Part shown: piece after piece, positions 20,598 through 31,271 of the stretch
Layout of the letters: the number at the start of each line of letters is the position of its first letter
How positions within the stretch are numbered: position 1 is the first letter of the stretch
Origin: Maniola hyperantus
Taxonomy: Eukaryota > Arthropoda > Insecta > Lepidoptera > Nymphalidae
Reading direction: 5' to 3'
Length of the DNA: 64,000 nucleotides
Assembly (NCBI RefSeq): GCF_902806685.2
Contig: NC_048560.1
Span: 3,822,492 to 3,886,491, forward strand
Program-made: the position numbers and the translations under genes
The notes under the pieces: generated by a model
Databases searched by the model: none
Told to the model about the DNA's origin: nothing
The model's input: the letters and a program-made list of their open reading frames with translations, nothing else

Positions 20598-21044
20598 GTA
20601 TATTTCGTTGTATAGTAGTTTTCTGGAAAATAAATAACACATGTCATATCACCTATTTTTATGTCATGTAGTAGTATGAGGTACCTATTGTTTAATGGCA
20701 GAGGATAAAGGCCATCCGAAATCCCTAGCAATTTTAAAACTTGCAGCTTTTGTCCAACTATCGGTTCTTAGACTAGGAGGTCGTCGACTGTGTTGAATTT
20801 CATTAACTAGATTGTTGGGAGGGGGTCAGTTGACCTTATTCTGTTACAACTTAATCGTCATATCAGCCCAGCAGAGCTGTACCGTAAGATATTATTCGCC
20901 GTAGAACCCAATTTGGGGTATCGAGCGGTGTTATTAACTGTCATATCTTTTAGTGGACCTAGAACCGAAATTTGAAAGCTACAATGTGATTATCGCAATC
21001 CTTTTCAATCACTATTAAAATACATATATAAAAATGAATCGCTA

Positions 21045-21085
21045 AATGTGTTGCTGCACCCCGGTTGCCATCTCGACCTGTCGCG
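21045..21085 (-). repeat. Solo terminus of GC-rich repeat
   Basis: GGTTGCCATCTCGACCTGTC and GCGTACTATA are the reverse complement of the left tip of the repeats at 38207 and 63038. The body is absent. Confidence 0.5.
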
Positions 21086-21631
21086 TACTATACTTGTCGG
21101 TATATATTATATTTGTACTACAAAAACCCAAACAAAAACAAATAAAGAAATTACTGAATAATAAAAATACTGGTGCTGTTACATATATGGTTATTGCCAC
21201 AAACAGTAAGTAATATAAAATTGTTATGAACTCATATTATTGTCCACAGAGATGCCATATTATTAAGTACTGGAGGAACAAACTAAGTACCCAGTGATTA
21301 TAATACTGGAAACTTAATAATATAGGAGGAATAAACAACCTGTAAATTATAAAGACGTAAACTGGAAACTTTAATAATCATTATTTTTAATTAAACAAAT
21401 TACCTAAGGGCCAGCGCAGACCAAGCGTTCCGAGTGACCCCAAGTGGAGTCAGGTGGTGCGAGTGGTGGCGAGTATAAAAGTTGTTGCATTAAATAACAA
21501 ATATAGTTTTATTGTTAAATGAAAAAGTAAAAACAAGCCAAGCAATAATTTACCGTACGACAAAAAAACTCAATTAGTGTCCTAGTTTAGGTATTATAAC
21601 AATAGTGTAGGTATTATAACAATAGTTTTTG

Positions 21632-21804
21632 AGCCTCAATAGCTCAACGGGTACAGGAGTGGACTGAAAACCGAAAGGTCGACGGTTCAAACCCCGCCCG
21701 TTGCACTATTGTCGTACCTACTCCTAGCGCAAGCGTGACGCTTAGTTGGAGAGTAAAAGGGGAATATTAGTCATTTAACATGGCTAATATTCTTTTTTTT
21801 TAAA
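21632..21804 (+). mobile_element. SINE-T4 with tRNA-Phe-like head
   Basis: GCCTCAATAGCTCAACGGGT (box A), CTGAAAAC resembling a tRNA-Phe anticodon loop (GAA), and GACGGTTCAAACCCCGCC (box B), followed by an unrelated body with TGACGCTTAGTTGGAGAG and a TGGCTAATATTC-T-rich tail. A second copy on the minus strand at 37072-37244 shares head and body, so this is a SINE, not a tRNA gene. Confidence 0.78.
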
Positions 21805-22502
21805 GTTAAATTGAGGCCATTTTGCGAGACTGCACTCTCTAGTAATACGACATCTCTCTGTAATATTATGGCCATTTGTTTGATTATTTAACAACTTATG
21901 GCCATTTATTTGATTATTTAACAACTTAACTGGTCGTAACGTAGCTACCCTGCGTAGCTTTCAAATTGGAGCTTATTTTGTGATAGCTAGAGAGAAAAAA
22001 AAATACGATTATTTTTATATACCTACCTAATGGATTTACTTTCCATATGGCTGTCGTAGAGATTTCACTAAAGAATTCAGACTTAATACAGGTGTAGAAC
22101 GCTGGCAAAACTTAGCGTTATTGTTATACTACCTAAACACAATCCAATATCAATAACAGTAAAGTAACATGTCCAGTATTTCTGAAAATTCCACCCCTTA
22201 AACGATTTTCAAAAATACAAACCGGGGCGGCATAGCAAGTAGGTATTATTATGTAACTAGAGTCGGCACGTTTTCGTATAAATACTACCTTGAACTCAAA
22301 ATATTTCGTAAGTTTTCTTTTCCTATATTTTCTTTTCCTACTGGAATGAAACATAAGCAATAAGAATTCGTATAAACTCTGTAAGAGAAACTTGGAGTTC
22401 TTGGGAAATTTTGATTTCCGCGAGCTCATAATACTTCGAAAAATTATTTATTCGAACATTTATTTTACCTACAATACCAATTCGGAAGAGCCGTGATGTT
22501 CT

Positions 22503-22782
22503 AAACAAATTGTGATAGCCTAGGCCCTAGTGGTTAGGACGTCCGCCTTCTAATCGGAAGTCGGGGGTTCGATCCCGGGCACGCACCTCTAACTATTCGG
22601 TGAAGGAAAACATCGTGAGGAAACCTCCATGCGTGAGATTCCATAATGTTCTCAAAGGTGTGTGAAGTCTGCCAATCCGCACTTGGCCAGGCCAGCGTGG
22701 TAGACTATGGCCAAGACCCTTCTCTCTGAGAGGAGACCCGTGCTCTGTAGTGAGCCGGCGATGGGTTGATCATGATGATGAT
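22503..22782 (+). mobile_element. SINE-T1 with internal deletion
   Basis: Head TTGTGATAGCCTAGGCCCTA (small insertion in box A) and GGGGTTCGATCCCGGGCACG (box B), then a jump from CTCTAACTATTCGG straight into TGAAGGAAAACATCGTGAGG, and the usual TGATCATGATGATGAT end. Confidence 0.78.
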
Positions 22783-23334
22783 ATAGGTGCATATAAAAAT
22801 ATAGGTAGGTACATCGCAAAATTTGAAATAAATATGCGAAAGTGGAACTCAATTTAAATAAATGTTTGATAATGTCATTCATATCAATAAAGGCTTTAAA
22901 CGCCGGAGTTTGTTCCCAATTAAAACTACAAACAAACAAACAAATATAAAATTATAATTCTATTCGTATTAATTAGATCACTAATTGACATTAATTTTGT
23001 TAAACAATAAATGAATAATTGTGCAATTCATTTTAGCATAAATCTCATTGCAGACGACCGAAAATAATGTGAAGAGAGTTAGTAAAGCAATGACGGAGTT
23101 ATAGAGTAAAATCGATGAAAAGTTTGATCCCGAATCCTGAAGAATCCCTAATTTTTTCGGAAAAAAACTAGCCTATATGCAAATCCGACCTATCAGCTAT
23201 CATTGTACCAATTTTCATTAAAATCTGTTAAGTAGTTTTCGCGTGATGTGGGCACAGGCAGACAGACAAAAATTCCAATTTTTTTTTTTTGAAGTAACCA
23301 TAGATGATCGTAAGCTTCAATGGAATGCTTTTAT

Positions 23335-23510
23335 AGATAGATAGATAGAAATGCTTTATTGCACACAAAAAATATTACATAACTATTACAAAAACTGTTT
23401 ACTTTGTGTTGTGTGCAATAAAGTGTCAATAAAAATAAAAAATAAAAAAACTAAAACTAAAAAATAATTGTATGCAAAGGCGGCCTTATTGCTCACAGCA
23501 ATGCTTTTAT
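23335..23510 (-). mobile_element. LINE 3' end fragment with GATA tail
   Basis: On the minus strand, GCAATAAGGCCGCCTTTGCA and TTTATTGCACACAAC lead to ATTTCTATCTATCTATCTA. The GCAATAAGGCCGCC motif is shared in form with the LINE end at 56150. A short plus-oriented GTGTGCAATAAAGTGTCAAT also occurs, so it is rearranged. Confidence 0.5.
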
Positions 23511-23689
23511 TTTTGTCCAGAGACGCTTGCACGAAAAATTAGATAATTTACCGAATTGTATCTGCATTCCAAACTGATAAAGCATCACAACGTTGCATAA
23601 GAGACACTAGCTGTTGTCCTACATGAAATAAATAAATATTGATTTTTATTTAATTTTTGATTTTTAATAATAGTCGGTGCGGCAATATT

Positions 23690-23856
23690 GATCTTTTCGT
23701 GATCCATCCGGCTAATCGATTTTGGCAACATTTAGTACAGAAATAGCTTGCATCCCAAAAACGGACATAGGTTACTTTTTATCCCGGAAAATCAAACAGT
23801 TCTCACGTAATTTTTAAAAACCTAAATCAAAGGACGAAGTCACTGACATCATCTAG
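23690..23856 (+). mobile_element. Helitron H2a, 5'-truncated
   Basis: CGATTTTGGCAACATTTAGT, ATAGCTTGCATCCC and TTTTTATCCCGGAAAATCAA lead to GGACGAAGTCACTGACATCA and TCTAG, followed by T. Confidence 0.66.
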
Positions 23857-23869
23857 TAGATGATATAAA

Positions 23870-24779
23870 ACGGGAAAATAATTTATTCAGAGACCATGCC
23901 ATAAACTTGCTTATTTCCTCTTACACAAAGGTCTTCATTACTAGCTATCAATGCCTTAATAACTTATCCTCCATCCCTTTTTAACGCCCGACAAAAGCGG
24001 GACAGCAAAGGTTTCATTAAAGAAAATGTCCGTCCTGAATGATTCGGACAAGAGGTTTTAATTAACAGTTTGACGGAACGCCAATAAGGTAAAAGGGAAG
24101 TGAAAGGATATAAAACGGCTCAATCTGCAAAATGGTGAAATAAAAGTGAAAGAAAATAGTTTTAAGTAAGTCCTGTAGTTTTAAGTCGTACTACTATCAA
24201 CATGTTGCTCGACAAAATGTTGTTACTTAAGACAATACTAGCTTTGTATTATGGATATTGTTACGTGCTAGGGGTACGGATTAAAATGCCAGTTTCCGAA
24301 ACAAGAACATTTATTCACACTCTTAGAAACGCTTTCACTTGTTATTCACTTCGATCGCTCTTAGAACTGATCTGTACTGAACTTCGCGGAGTCGATCCGC
24401 GGCATCGCTATTAATATATGGTTTCCCCACCTGCCTGTCGAATGTTCCTTTAAATTCGATGAAACGTTGACTAACAAACAAACAACCCTGGGACTTTACA
24501 AGTGGCCGAAATGGAGTAAACAACTGAATATTCTGAAAAGTTGCGAGAACAATGAGTATTTGTTCCAAAGGAAGTACCCGTCTCGACCCAAACACGCAGG
24601 TAGGCCGAAGCTTCCAGACCTCTAGGCATTTCTAACAATATCATTTTCATAATCAACACCCCAATATAACTCAAAATTAGCACTCTTATAAGGTATTTTT
24701 TTTTAACTTGATAAACAAAAGTCTATTGAGTATTATGCTAAAATGCTTTAAAGAAACTAAGTATTTAAATAAGTAAAGT
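23870..24779. other. Low-repeat stretch, no confirmed gene
   Basis: No internal repeat matches found. The plus frame at 24202-24414 begins MLLDKMLLLKTILALYYGYC, hydrophobic like a signal peptide, but it has only 70 residues, no domain and no visible partner exon. I do not call it a gene. Confidence 0.3.
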
Positions 24780-24960
24780 TCTTGATTTCCGGGACGGACG
24801 CCATCTGTTAAATGCACTTCATTAAAACATGCGAACGGTAGCAAAGCTCACCGACTACTTACTGACTTTCATTCACCAAATTTAAAAATGTAAATGCGGC
24901 GTCCTTTTTTCAAATTTCGAACGCGTCAGTGCGCGAACCGTGTTCCTTTTTCCGTTCAAA
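24780..24960 (-). repeat. Repeat shared with 12.4 kb, inverted copy
   Basis: GCCATCTGTTAAATGCACTT and CATTAAAACATGCGAACG are the reverse complement of the core at 12366-12560. Flanking parts are more diverged. Confidence 0.45.
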
Positions 24961-25177
24961 ATTAAGATTCCATTCTTGCTTTGAAACTTCGGATTTTATG
25001 CAAATATTTTAATCTGAATAAAATGCTGGATGGATGAGTTGAAAGAATTAAATGTCATCTTTTACATAATTATTTTTGACATTCTTAGTGAATAATTATT
25101 AAATTAAAAACATTGACTTATGTATTACTTCGTATGGACAGGGTCATTGAACAAACAAAATGGCACCGACTTATTGG

Positions 25178-25322
25178 TGCTATAGCACCAATGCAACCTC
25201 AGTGACGTCTGTATTTCAAACGGGTCGTTCATTAGTATCTAAGAGGTGGAGCTGATTTATTTGGTTTCTAAACCGAGAAAAATTTTGTTCGCTTGACCAT
25301 ATCTTGTCATTTATATCGATGA
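25178..25322 (+). repeat. Dispersed repeat, copy 1 of 2
   Basis: AGCACCAATGCAACCTCAGT through GGTGGAGCTGATTTATTTGG to ATCTTGTCATTTATATCGAT is repeated at 29453-29600 with about ten differences by eye. Unknown family, no tRNA boxes or TIR seen. Confidence 0.72.
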
Positions 25323-26014
25323 TTAAAAATCATTTTTCTTCACACAATGACATAACTACTACAGATAATATGTTACTTACTTATATGGTGGATACATTTG
25401 CATGCTCGCTGATGAGTAAGACAGCAAATACAAAACGCACAAAAGTAGAAGAGATAACGCTCTATTAATGTGACACTATTAATAATATATGATATCTAAG
25501 CCTTCATTTTACACATTCTTTTTCAGATAATATAATAAGATGACGTATAAAGAGAGTTTTGGTTAAAAATATAATCCTTCCAAAAGCTAAATTCTCTTGA
25601 AAATTCAAAGTTCTCGATATTTTGATTTCGTAAAGCAAAACTGCGAACTGACTTTGAAATGTTGTATTTCTTTGCGAAAACTCCCTTTTGTAACTTCCCG
25701 CTTGTCTTTTCAAAGAAAAACATTTGATTTCCCCGGGCTTTATGTTAATACTTTGTGTGTTCGTTGTCATGCTCTTATACTGGCAATCAATTCTAAACTT
25801 TGTTATTTCGAATAAACTTTAGTCATTCTATCAACGATCTTTACAATATGCTTACTACAAGATTCTTTTGTTCAACGCGTCATAAAGAATTTCCGCAACG
25901 AAACTAAAATCGAACATCGAACTACATGGAGACGCCAAATAAATAAACAGCTGTGAAAATGGAAAGACTTTTTTCTATTATTGTTTTCCAAGAGTTATCT
26001 ATGGGATTAGCATA

Positions 26015-26225
26015 TCTATATACCTATATATAAAAGAAAAAGGTGAGTGACTGACTGACTGATCTAGCAAACTACTGGACGGATCGGGCTGAAATTTGGC
26101 ATGGAGATAGCTATTATAACGCAGACATCCTAAGAAAGGATTTTTAAAAATTCAATCCCTAAAGGGATAAAACACGAGTTTGAAATTTATGTGGTCACGC
26201 GGACAAAGTCGCGGGAATAAGCTAG
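26015..26225 (+). mobile_element. Helitron H1 in tandem unit 1
   Basis: Starts TCTATATACCTATATATAAA, has GAGTGACTGACTGACTGATC and ends GCGGGAATAAGCTAG. The right flank TCAATGTATAAAATAAAATA aligns with uninterrupted sequence in unit 3 (ATCATTTTATAAAATAAAAT), consistent with insertion at A^T. Confidence 0.78.
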
Positions 26226-26630
26226 TCAATGTATAAAATAAAATATATATTTACAATGGATTGTCCAAGCTAAAACTGTAAAAGTAAAAAAAGGAAGCGA
26301 ATTTTTTCTTATTGTTTTCCTACAGCGCATCAAAGTTTAATAGATAAACCAAAAAAAATATGTAGTTATAATGGATTATCTAAGCTTATACTGGAAATGT
26401 CACGAACTAAAACTTGTTAATGGACAGATCAGACTATAAAGTTCTTTTGTTCAACGCGTCATAAAGAATTTCCGCAACGAAACTACAATGGAACATCGAA
26501 CCACATAGAGAGGCCAAATAAAAAAAACAGTTGTGAAAAGGTAGCGAAGTTTTTCTTCTTATTGTTTTTAAAAAAAGAGCTGCGTTGTGAACACATCATT
26601 TTATAAAATAAAATATATCTTTATAATGGA

Positions 26631-26855
26631 CTAGCTGATGCCCGCGACTTCGTACGCGTGGATTTAGGTTTTTAAAAATACCATGGGAACTCTTTGTTTC
26701 TCCGGGATAAAAATAGCCTATATCACTCTCCAGATCTTTATCTATACTCATGCAAAAACCATGCCAATCTGTTGCAATGTTGCGACGTGATTGAAGGACA
26801 AACCAACAAACCAATAAACCAATAAACAAACACACTTTCGCATTTATAATACTGA
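26631..26855 (-). mobile_element. Helitron H2b in tandem unit 3, exact empty site known
   Basis: On the plus strand, TTATAATGGA is followed by CTAGCTGATGCCCGCGACTT ... TTTATAATACTGA and then TTGTCCAAG. Units 1 and 2 read CAATGGATTGTCCAAG and AATGGATTATCTAAG without interruption. The insertion therefore lies between A and T, adds no target duplication, and on the minus strand reads 5'-TC ... CTAG-3', as expected of a Helitron. Confidence 0.88.
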
Positions 26856-27275
26856 TTGTCCAAGTGAATACTGGAAAAGTCACGGATAAAACTAGTTAAT
26901 AGATAGATAGTGAGCGGGCTATAAGATTCTTTTGTTCAACGCGTCGTAAAGAATTTCCGCAACGAAACAACAATGGAACATCGAACCACATAGAGACGCC
27001 AAATAAATAAACAGTTGTGAAAAGGGAGCGAAATTTTTCCTATTATTGTTTTGCAAGAGAGAACCGCCGCATTAACACATCAAAGGTTATCACGCGATGC
27101 CTTTGGCAATATGAGAACCAAATATTTTACGTAAAATGCTGGAAATAAAATGTTCTTGAGGTTTTTATAAATAAACATGGATTTCCGAGAGTTTCTCTGT
27201 ATTTTTTTTTGTCGGTTTATTTGCAATGGAGGTATTGGTCACGTTTTTTTATTTTGAACAATTCGATCTTTTTTT

Positions 27276-27658
27276 TTCAGTTACAAGTTAGCTCATGACT
27301 GCAATATCACTCGGTGGTAAGTGATGATGCAATCTAAGATGGAAGCGGGCTAACCGCGCCACCACACACGATCCTCTGCCTTCCTCATCCATCCAACTCC
27401 CGCTACCTTCTAAAAGTCGTCAGTCCAGCGGGTTGGAGGTCATCCCACACTGCGCTTGCCGATACGCGGTCTCCACTCCAGAACACGTCTGCCCCAGCGG
27501 CCATCGGTTCTGCGGCAGACGTGGCCTGCCCACTGCCACTTCAGCTGGCTAATTCGTTGGGCTATGTCAGTCACTTTGGTTCTCCGACGGATTTCCTCGT
27601 TACGGATTATGTCTTTCCAAGAGACACCCAACATAGCCCGCTCCATAGCACGCTGAGC
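27276..27658 (-). pseudogene. RTE-like LINE C-terminus and tail
   Basis: The minus-strand frame from 27646 reads MERAMLGVSWKDIIRNEEIR, RRTKVTDIAQRISQLKWQWA, GHVCRRTDGRWGRRVLEWRP, then RIGKRSVG. This is the conserved end of insect RTE-like endonuclease/reverse-transcriptase proteins (N-terminal domains absent). The 3' tail has ATCATCACTTACCACCGAGT and AGCTAACTTGTAACTG, ending in A's (T's on the plus strand near 27276). Confidence 0.75.
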
Positions 27659-27794
27659 GACTAATATACTAAATAATATATTTAGATAGATATAATTTCA
27701 ATAAACAACCACGATACATGAGGAAAATCACAGATATGTTAAGCGGATAAAAGATACAGTAGGTAGGTATGATAATCAGCTTATCCGTAGTGGG

Positions 27795-28354
27795 TTTTTT
27801 AGAGTTCCGTAGCCGAATGGCAAAAAACGGAACCCTTATAGATTCGTTATCTCTGTCTGTCTGTCCGTCCGTATGTCACAGCCACATTTTTCCGAAACTA
27901 TAAGAACTATACTGTTGAAACTTGGTAAGTAGATGTATTCTGTAAACCGCATTAAGATTTTCACACAAAAATAGAAAAAATAAACAATAAATTTTGGGAG
28001 TTCCCTATACTTAGAACTGAAACTCAAAAAAATTTTTTTCATCAAACCCATACGTCTTCAAAAATGATATTGAGGTTTTTAATATCATTTTTTTCTAAAC
28101 TAAATTGTTTGCGCGAGAGACACTTCGAAAGTGGTAAAATGTGTGTCCCTCCCCCTGTAACTTCTAAAATAAGAGTATGATAAAATTAAAAAAAATATAA
28201 TATGTTGTACATTACCATGCAAACTTTCACCGGAAATTGGTTTGAACGAGATCTAGTAAGTAGTTTTTGATTTATAGTGCAAAATGTAGATAAAACACGA
28301 TTGTAGTACGGAACCCTCAGTGCGCGAGTCTGATTCGCACTTAGCCTGTTTTTT
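27795..28354 (-). mobile_element. MINE-2-like element, second subfamily (long form)
   Basis: Plus-strand left tip TTTTTTAGAGTTCCGTAGCC with GGCAAAAAACGGAACCC, then GTCTGTCTGTCCGTCCGT; right tip CACGATTGTAGTACGGAACC, GTGCGCGAGTCTGATTCGCA and CTTAGCCTGTTTTTTA. The interior differs from ordinary MINE-2. The copy at 30771-31262 is an internally deleted relative. Confidence 0.75.
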
Positions 28355-28590
28355 ATTTTGCGCAAATATCTTCAGTGTTCGGCGTAAAAGGAAAACAATA
28401 TAGCGAGCCGAGGCAGGCGGAAAATAGAGTGTTATCCCGAAGCGATGGGGCTAGGACAGAATCAATTATATGGGATGGGGATATATCTTAGCTATCTACT
28501 GCGATGTATCGACTTGGGCAATCTTCGATCCATGTAGCTGTACTGAAATAGAATGAGAATGAGTACAGTCCGTAAAAAATGACTCCTCAC

Positions 28591-28698
28591 GCGCCATTTT
28601 AACTATTAGGTCAACTGTCATGTCAAAAGTACGGTTCACCTTAAAAAGAAGGACTAAAATCGTACTTTTGACATGGACACAAAAAGTTAAATTGGCGT
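28591..28698. mobile_element. Short foldback element
   Basis: GCGCCATTTTAACT pairs with AGTTAAATTGGCG, and inside TGTCATGTCAAAAGTACG pairs with CGTACTTTTGACATGGACA. The total is about 108 bp, a hairpin-MITE form. No family recognised. Confidence 0.65.
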
Positions 28699-28748
28699 AA
28701 ATCCTTTGGGTACAAAACCCATAAACTAATAATCATCTTTATTGCAGA

Positions 28749-28974
28749 CTAGCTTATGCTCGCGACTTCGTCCGCGTGGACTACACAAATTTCAAACCCC
28801 TATTTCACCCCCTTAGGGGTTGAATTTTCAAAAATCCTTTCTTACTTAGCGGAAATGTTTACGTCATAATAGCTATCTGCATACCAAATTTCAGCCCAAT
28901 CCATCCAGTAGTTTGAGCTGTGCGTTGATAGATCAGTCAGTCAGTCAGTCACCTTTTCCTTTTATATATTTAGA
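28749..28974 (-). mobile_element. Helitron H1, intact ends
   Basis: Plus strand: A, then CTAGCTTATGCTCGCGACTT ... GTCAGTCAGTCAGTCACCTT and TATATATTTAGA, then T. Both ends and the A/T flanks fit Helitron rules. Confidence 0.8.
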
Positions 28975-28975
28975 T

Positions 28976-29052
28976 TTTATTTGTCTAGGAATCTACCACC
29001 CATGAGACACTGAGAGTGCATGTGCAAACCAACCCAGTGTCTCATAAATCAA
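28976..29052 (+). repeat. Short dispersed repeat (TCTAGGAATCTACCACC family)
   Basis: TTTGTCTAGGAATCTACCAC ... AGTGTCTCATAA matches 10155-10212 in reverse; this copy is about 20 bp longer in the middle. Confidence 0.5.
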
Positions 29053-29254
29053 CTAAGCTTAATCAATTTAATCAACAAATCCAAGAATGTTGGTAGAGCA
29101 TTAGTATCTGGTAAGACTGAAGTATCCATTTATATTCCGACCGGGTCTAATGGCACTCTCTTAATTCAATTGTAGCCGCCGTTCGTAATGGCCCAACTAT
29201 AGGTATTATTATAAATTTCTTAGCCACTGTATGAAGCTTATGAACAAAAGCATA

Positions 29255-29400
29255 TAAAAAAATAAAAAATAAAAATAAAAACCTTTTTTATTCGAATAAA
29301 CTTTTACAAGTACTTACGAATAGTCGGATGCATCTACCACTGGTTCGGAATGCCTTTCCTACCGAGAAGAACCAGCAAGAAACTCGGCGGTTAGGTATAG
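29255..29400 (-). mobile_element. LINE 3' end fragment
   Basis: On the minus strand, CCGCCGAGTTTCTTGCTGGT, CCAGTGGTAGATGCATCCGA and GTACTTGTAAAAGTTTATTC, then an A/T tail. Same family as 7641-8210; only the 3' UTR remains. Confidence 0.75.
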
Positions 29401-29452
29401 AGTAGGATGAATATAACAAAAGCTAGTAGGCAACTAAAAATTGCAAATTATT

Positions 29453-29600
29453 TAGCACCAATGCAACCTCAGTGATGTCTGGATTTCAAACGGGTCCTTC
29501 ATTAGTATCTAAGAGGTGGAGCTGATTTATTTGGTTCCAAAACAGTGAAAATTTTGTTCGCTTGGGCATATCTTGTCATTTATATCGATGTATCAAATCT
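29453..29600 (+). repeat. Dispersed repeat, copy 2 of 2
   Basis: Partner of 25178-25322. The match begins at AGCACCAATGCAACCTCAGT and ends at CATTTATATCGATG. Confidence 0.72.
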
Positions 29601-29853
29601 AATTATTACGATGTTATTACGGTAGCGACAGAACTAGCATTCCTACTTTCTTTTAATATTTTCGTTATAAAATAACGAAGGTCTGGCACTCGCGGGCTCT
29701 TAGGCTGAAATCTATAGAGCGTGCTTTGACTTTGCTTAGACTGTTAAAACGAGAAAGATTTACGCCAGCTATATAACGCCGAGCTGTAGGAGCCTAGTGG
29801 TTAGGACGTCCGCTTTCTAATCGGAGGTCGGGGGTTCGATCCCGGGCTCTAAC

Positions 29854-30065
29854 TTTTTTTTTTTTTTTTTTTAATTCAGATACAAGTTAGCCCTTGACTG
29901 CAATCTCACCTGGTGGTAAGTGATGATGCAGTCTAAGATGATAGCGGGCTAACCTGGAAGGGGTATGGCAGTTTTTATTAAACCCATACCCCTTTGGTTT
30001 CTACACGGCATCGTACCGGAACGCTAAATCGCTTGGCGGCACGGCTTTGCCGGTAGGGTGGTAAC
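29854..30065 (-). mobile_element. SINE-T2, 5'-truncated, minus, inside SINE-T1
   Basis: Poly(T) at the left is the A-tail on the minus strand; then GATACAAGTTAGCCCTTGAC through CGGTAGGGTGGTAAC. TAACTTTT occurs at both ends (29850 and 30062), consistent with a target duplication. Confidence 0.82.
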
Positions 30066-30099
30066 TTTTCGGAGTTATGTGCGTTTTAATTAATTAATT

Positions 30100-30240
30100 G
30101 GGTATGGGTTTAATAAAAACTGCCATACCCCTTCCAGGTTAGCCCGCTATCATCTTAGACTGCATCATCACTTACCATCAGGTGAGATTGTAGTCAAGGG
30201 CTAACTTGTATCTGAATATAAAAAAATAAAAAAAAAAAAA
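30100..30240 (+). mobile_element. SINE-T2, 5'-truncated, plus, inside SINE-T1
   Basis: GGGTATGGGTTTAATAAAAA through GCTAACTTGTATCTGAATAT and an A-rich tail, after which T1 resumes with ATATCACTTGC. Confidence 0.8.
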
Positions 30241-30770
30241 AAATATCACTTGCTTTAACGGTGAAGGAAAACATCGTGAGGAAACCTACATGCCTGAGAG
30301 TTCTCCATAATGTTCTCAAAGGCGTGTGAAGTCTACCAATCCGCACATGGCCAGCGTGGTGGACAATGGCCAAAACCCTTCTCACTCTGAGAGGAGACCC
30401 GTGCTCTATAGTGAGCCGGTGATGGGTTGATCATGATAATGATGAAATAACGCTGTCGTTTTAACCGTGTCTTAAATCTGAGCAAAGTCAGAGTGCGCTC
30501 TATAGATCTTACCCTTAGTCCATAATTGCAAAGTTTTAGTGTAGTTTTTATACCAAAGCACCCAAAGCTAAGTATCATACATTGTCAGCTGCATAAATCA
30601 GGCGGCTGAACCGACTGGCTCGAAGCCAGGTGTCGCCAACTTTAACATCAGTTAATCTAACACACGCTTTTGGCGCAGATTCAACCCTTTTTTTTACTTC
30701 AGGGCAATATTCGTAAAAACCTGATTGTCTTTATTATTTTGACCCTTATTAGTTGATTGCTGATTTAAAA

Positions 30771-31262
30771 AAAAATCGGCCAAGTGCGAATCGGACTCGC
30801 GCAATTTTCGGTGGAAGTTTGCATGGTAATGTACATGATATATATTTTTTTTGTTTTATCATTCTCTTATTTTAGAAGTTACAGGGGGGGGGGGGGGCAG
30901 ACACACATTTTACCACTTTGGAAGTGTCTCTCGCGCAAACTATTCAGTTTAGAAAAAATAATATTAGAAACCTCAATATCATTTTTAAAGACCTATCCAT
31001 AGATACACACGTATGGGTTTGATGAAAAAGAAACTTTTGAGTTTCAGTTCCAAGTATGGGGAACCCCAAAATTTATGGTTTTTTTTTTCTATTTTTGTCT
31101 AAAAATCTTAATGCGGTTTACAGAATACATCTACTTACCAAGTTTCAACAGTATAGATCTTATACTTTCGAAAAAAAAAGTGGTTGTGACATACGGACGG
31201 ACAGACAGACATGATGAATCTATAAGGGTTCCGTTTTTTGCCATTCGGCTACGGAACCCTAA
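30771..31262 (+). mobile_element. MINE-2-like element, second subfamily, internal deletion
   Basis: AAAAATCGGCCAAGTGCGAA then CGGACTCGCGCAATTTTCGG; the right end is TTTTTTGCCATTCGGCTACG with GAACCCTAATAA. Compared with 27795-28354 it lacks the roughly 100 bases holding the internal GAGGGTTCCGTAC. A run of about 12 G's lies at 30887. Confidence 0.75.
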
Positions 31263-31271
31263 TAAACACAT

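Larger units (their letters stand above)
25858..27090 (+). repeat. Degenerate tandem array hosting two Helitrons
   Basis: The block TTCTTTTGTTCAACGCGTCA ... GAATTTCCGCAACGAAAC occurs at 25863, 26443 and 26932. A linked block with TATAATGGATT, CCAAGC and TACTGGAAA occurs at 26255, 26370 and, split by a Helitron, 26621/26856. The order fits four units of about 300 bp, the second lacking most of its first block. Unit 1 carries an H1 and unit 3 an H2b Helitron. No coding capacity. Confidence 0.75.
29783..30444 (+). mobile_element. SINE-T1 with two nested SINE-T2 copies
   Basis: The T1 head (GAGCCTAGTGGTTAGGACGT; GGGGTTCGATCCCGGGCT) is at 29783-29853, its middle (TTTTCGGAGTTATGTGCGTT) at 30066-30099 and its body (ATATCACTTGCTTTAACGGT ... 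TTGATCATGATAATGATG) at 30241-30444. The gaps are filled by T2 elements, 29854-30065 (-) and 30100-30240 (+). T1 is therefore older than both. Confidence 0.85.

Noticed and set aside
21632..21704. Possible tRNA-Phe gene (anticodon loop CTGAAAAC, good A and B boxes)
   Set aside because: The acceptor ends do not pair, the sequence runs into a repeated body, and a second copy with the same body exists at 37072-37244. It is a SINE head.
24202..24414. Frame starting MLLDKMLLLKTILALYYGYC, signal-peptide-like
   Set aside because: Only 70 residues, no domain, no supporting exon structure that I can see; such hydrophobic runs are common in AT-rich DNA.
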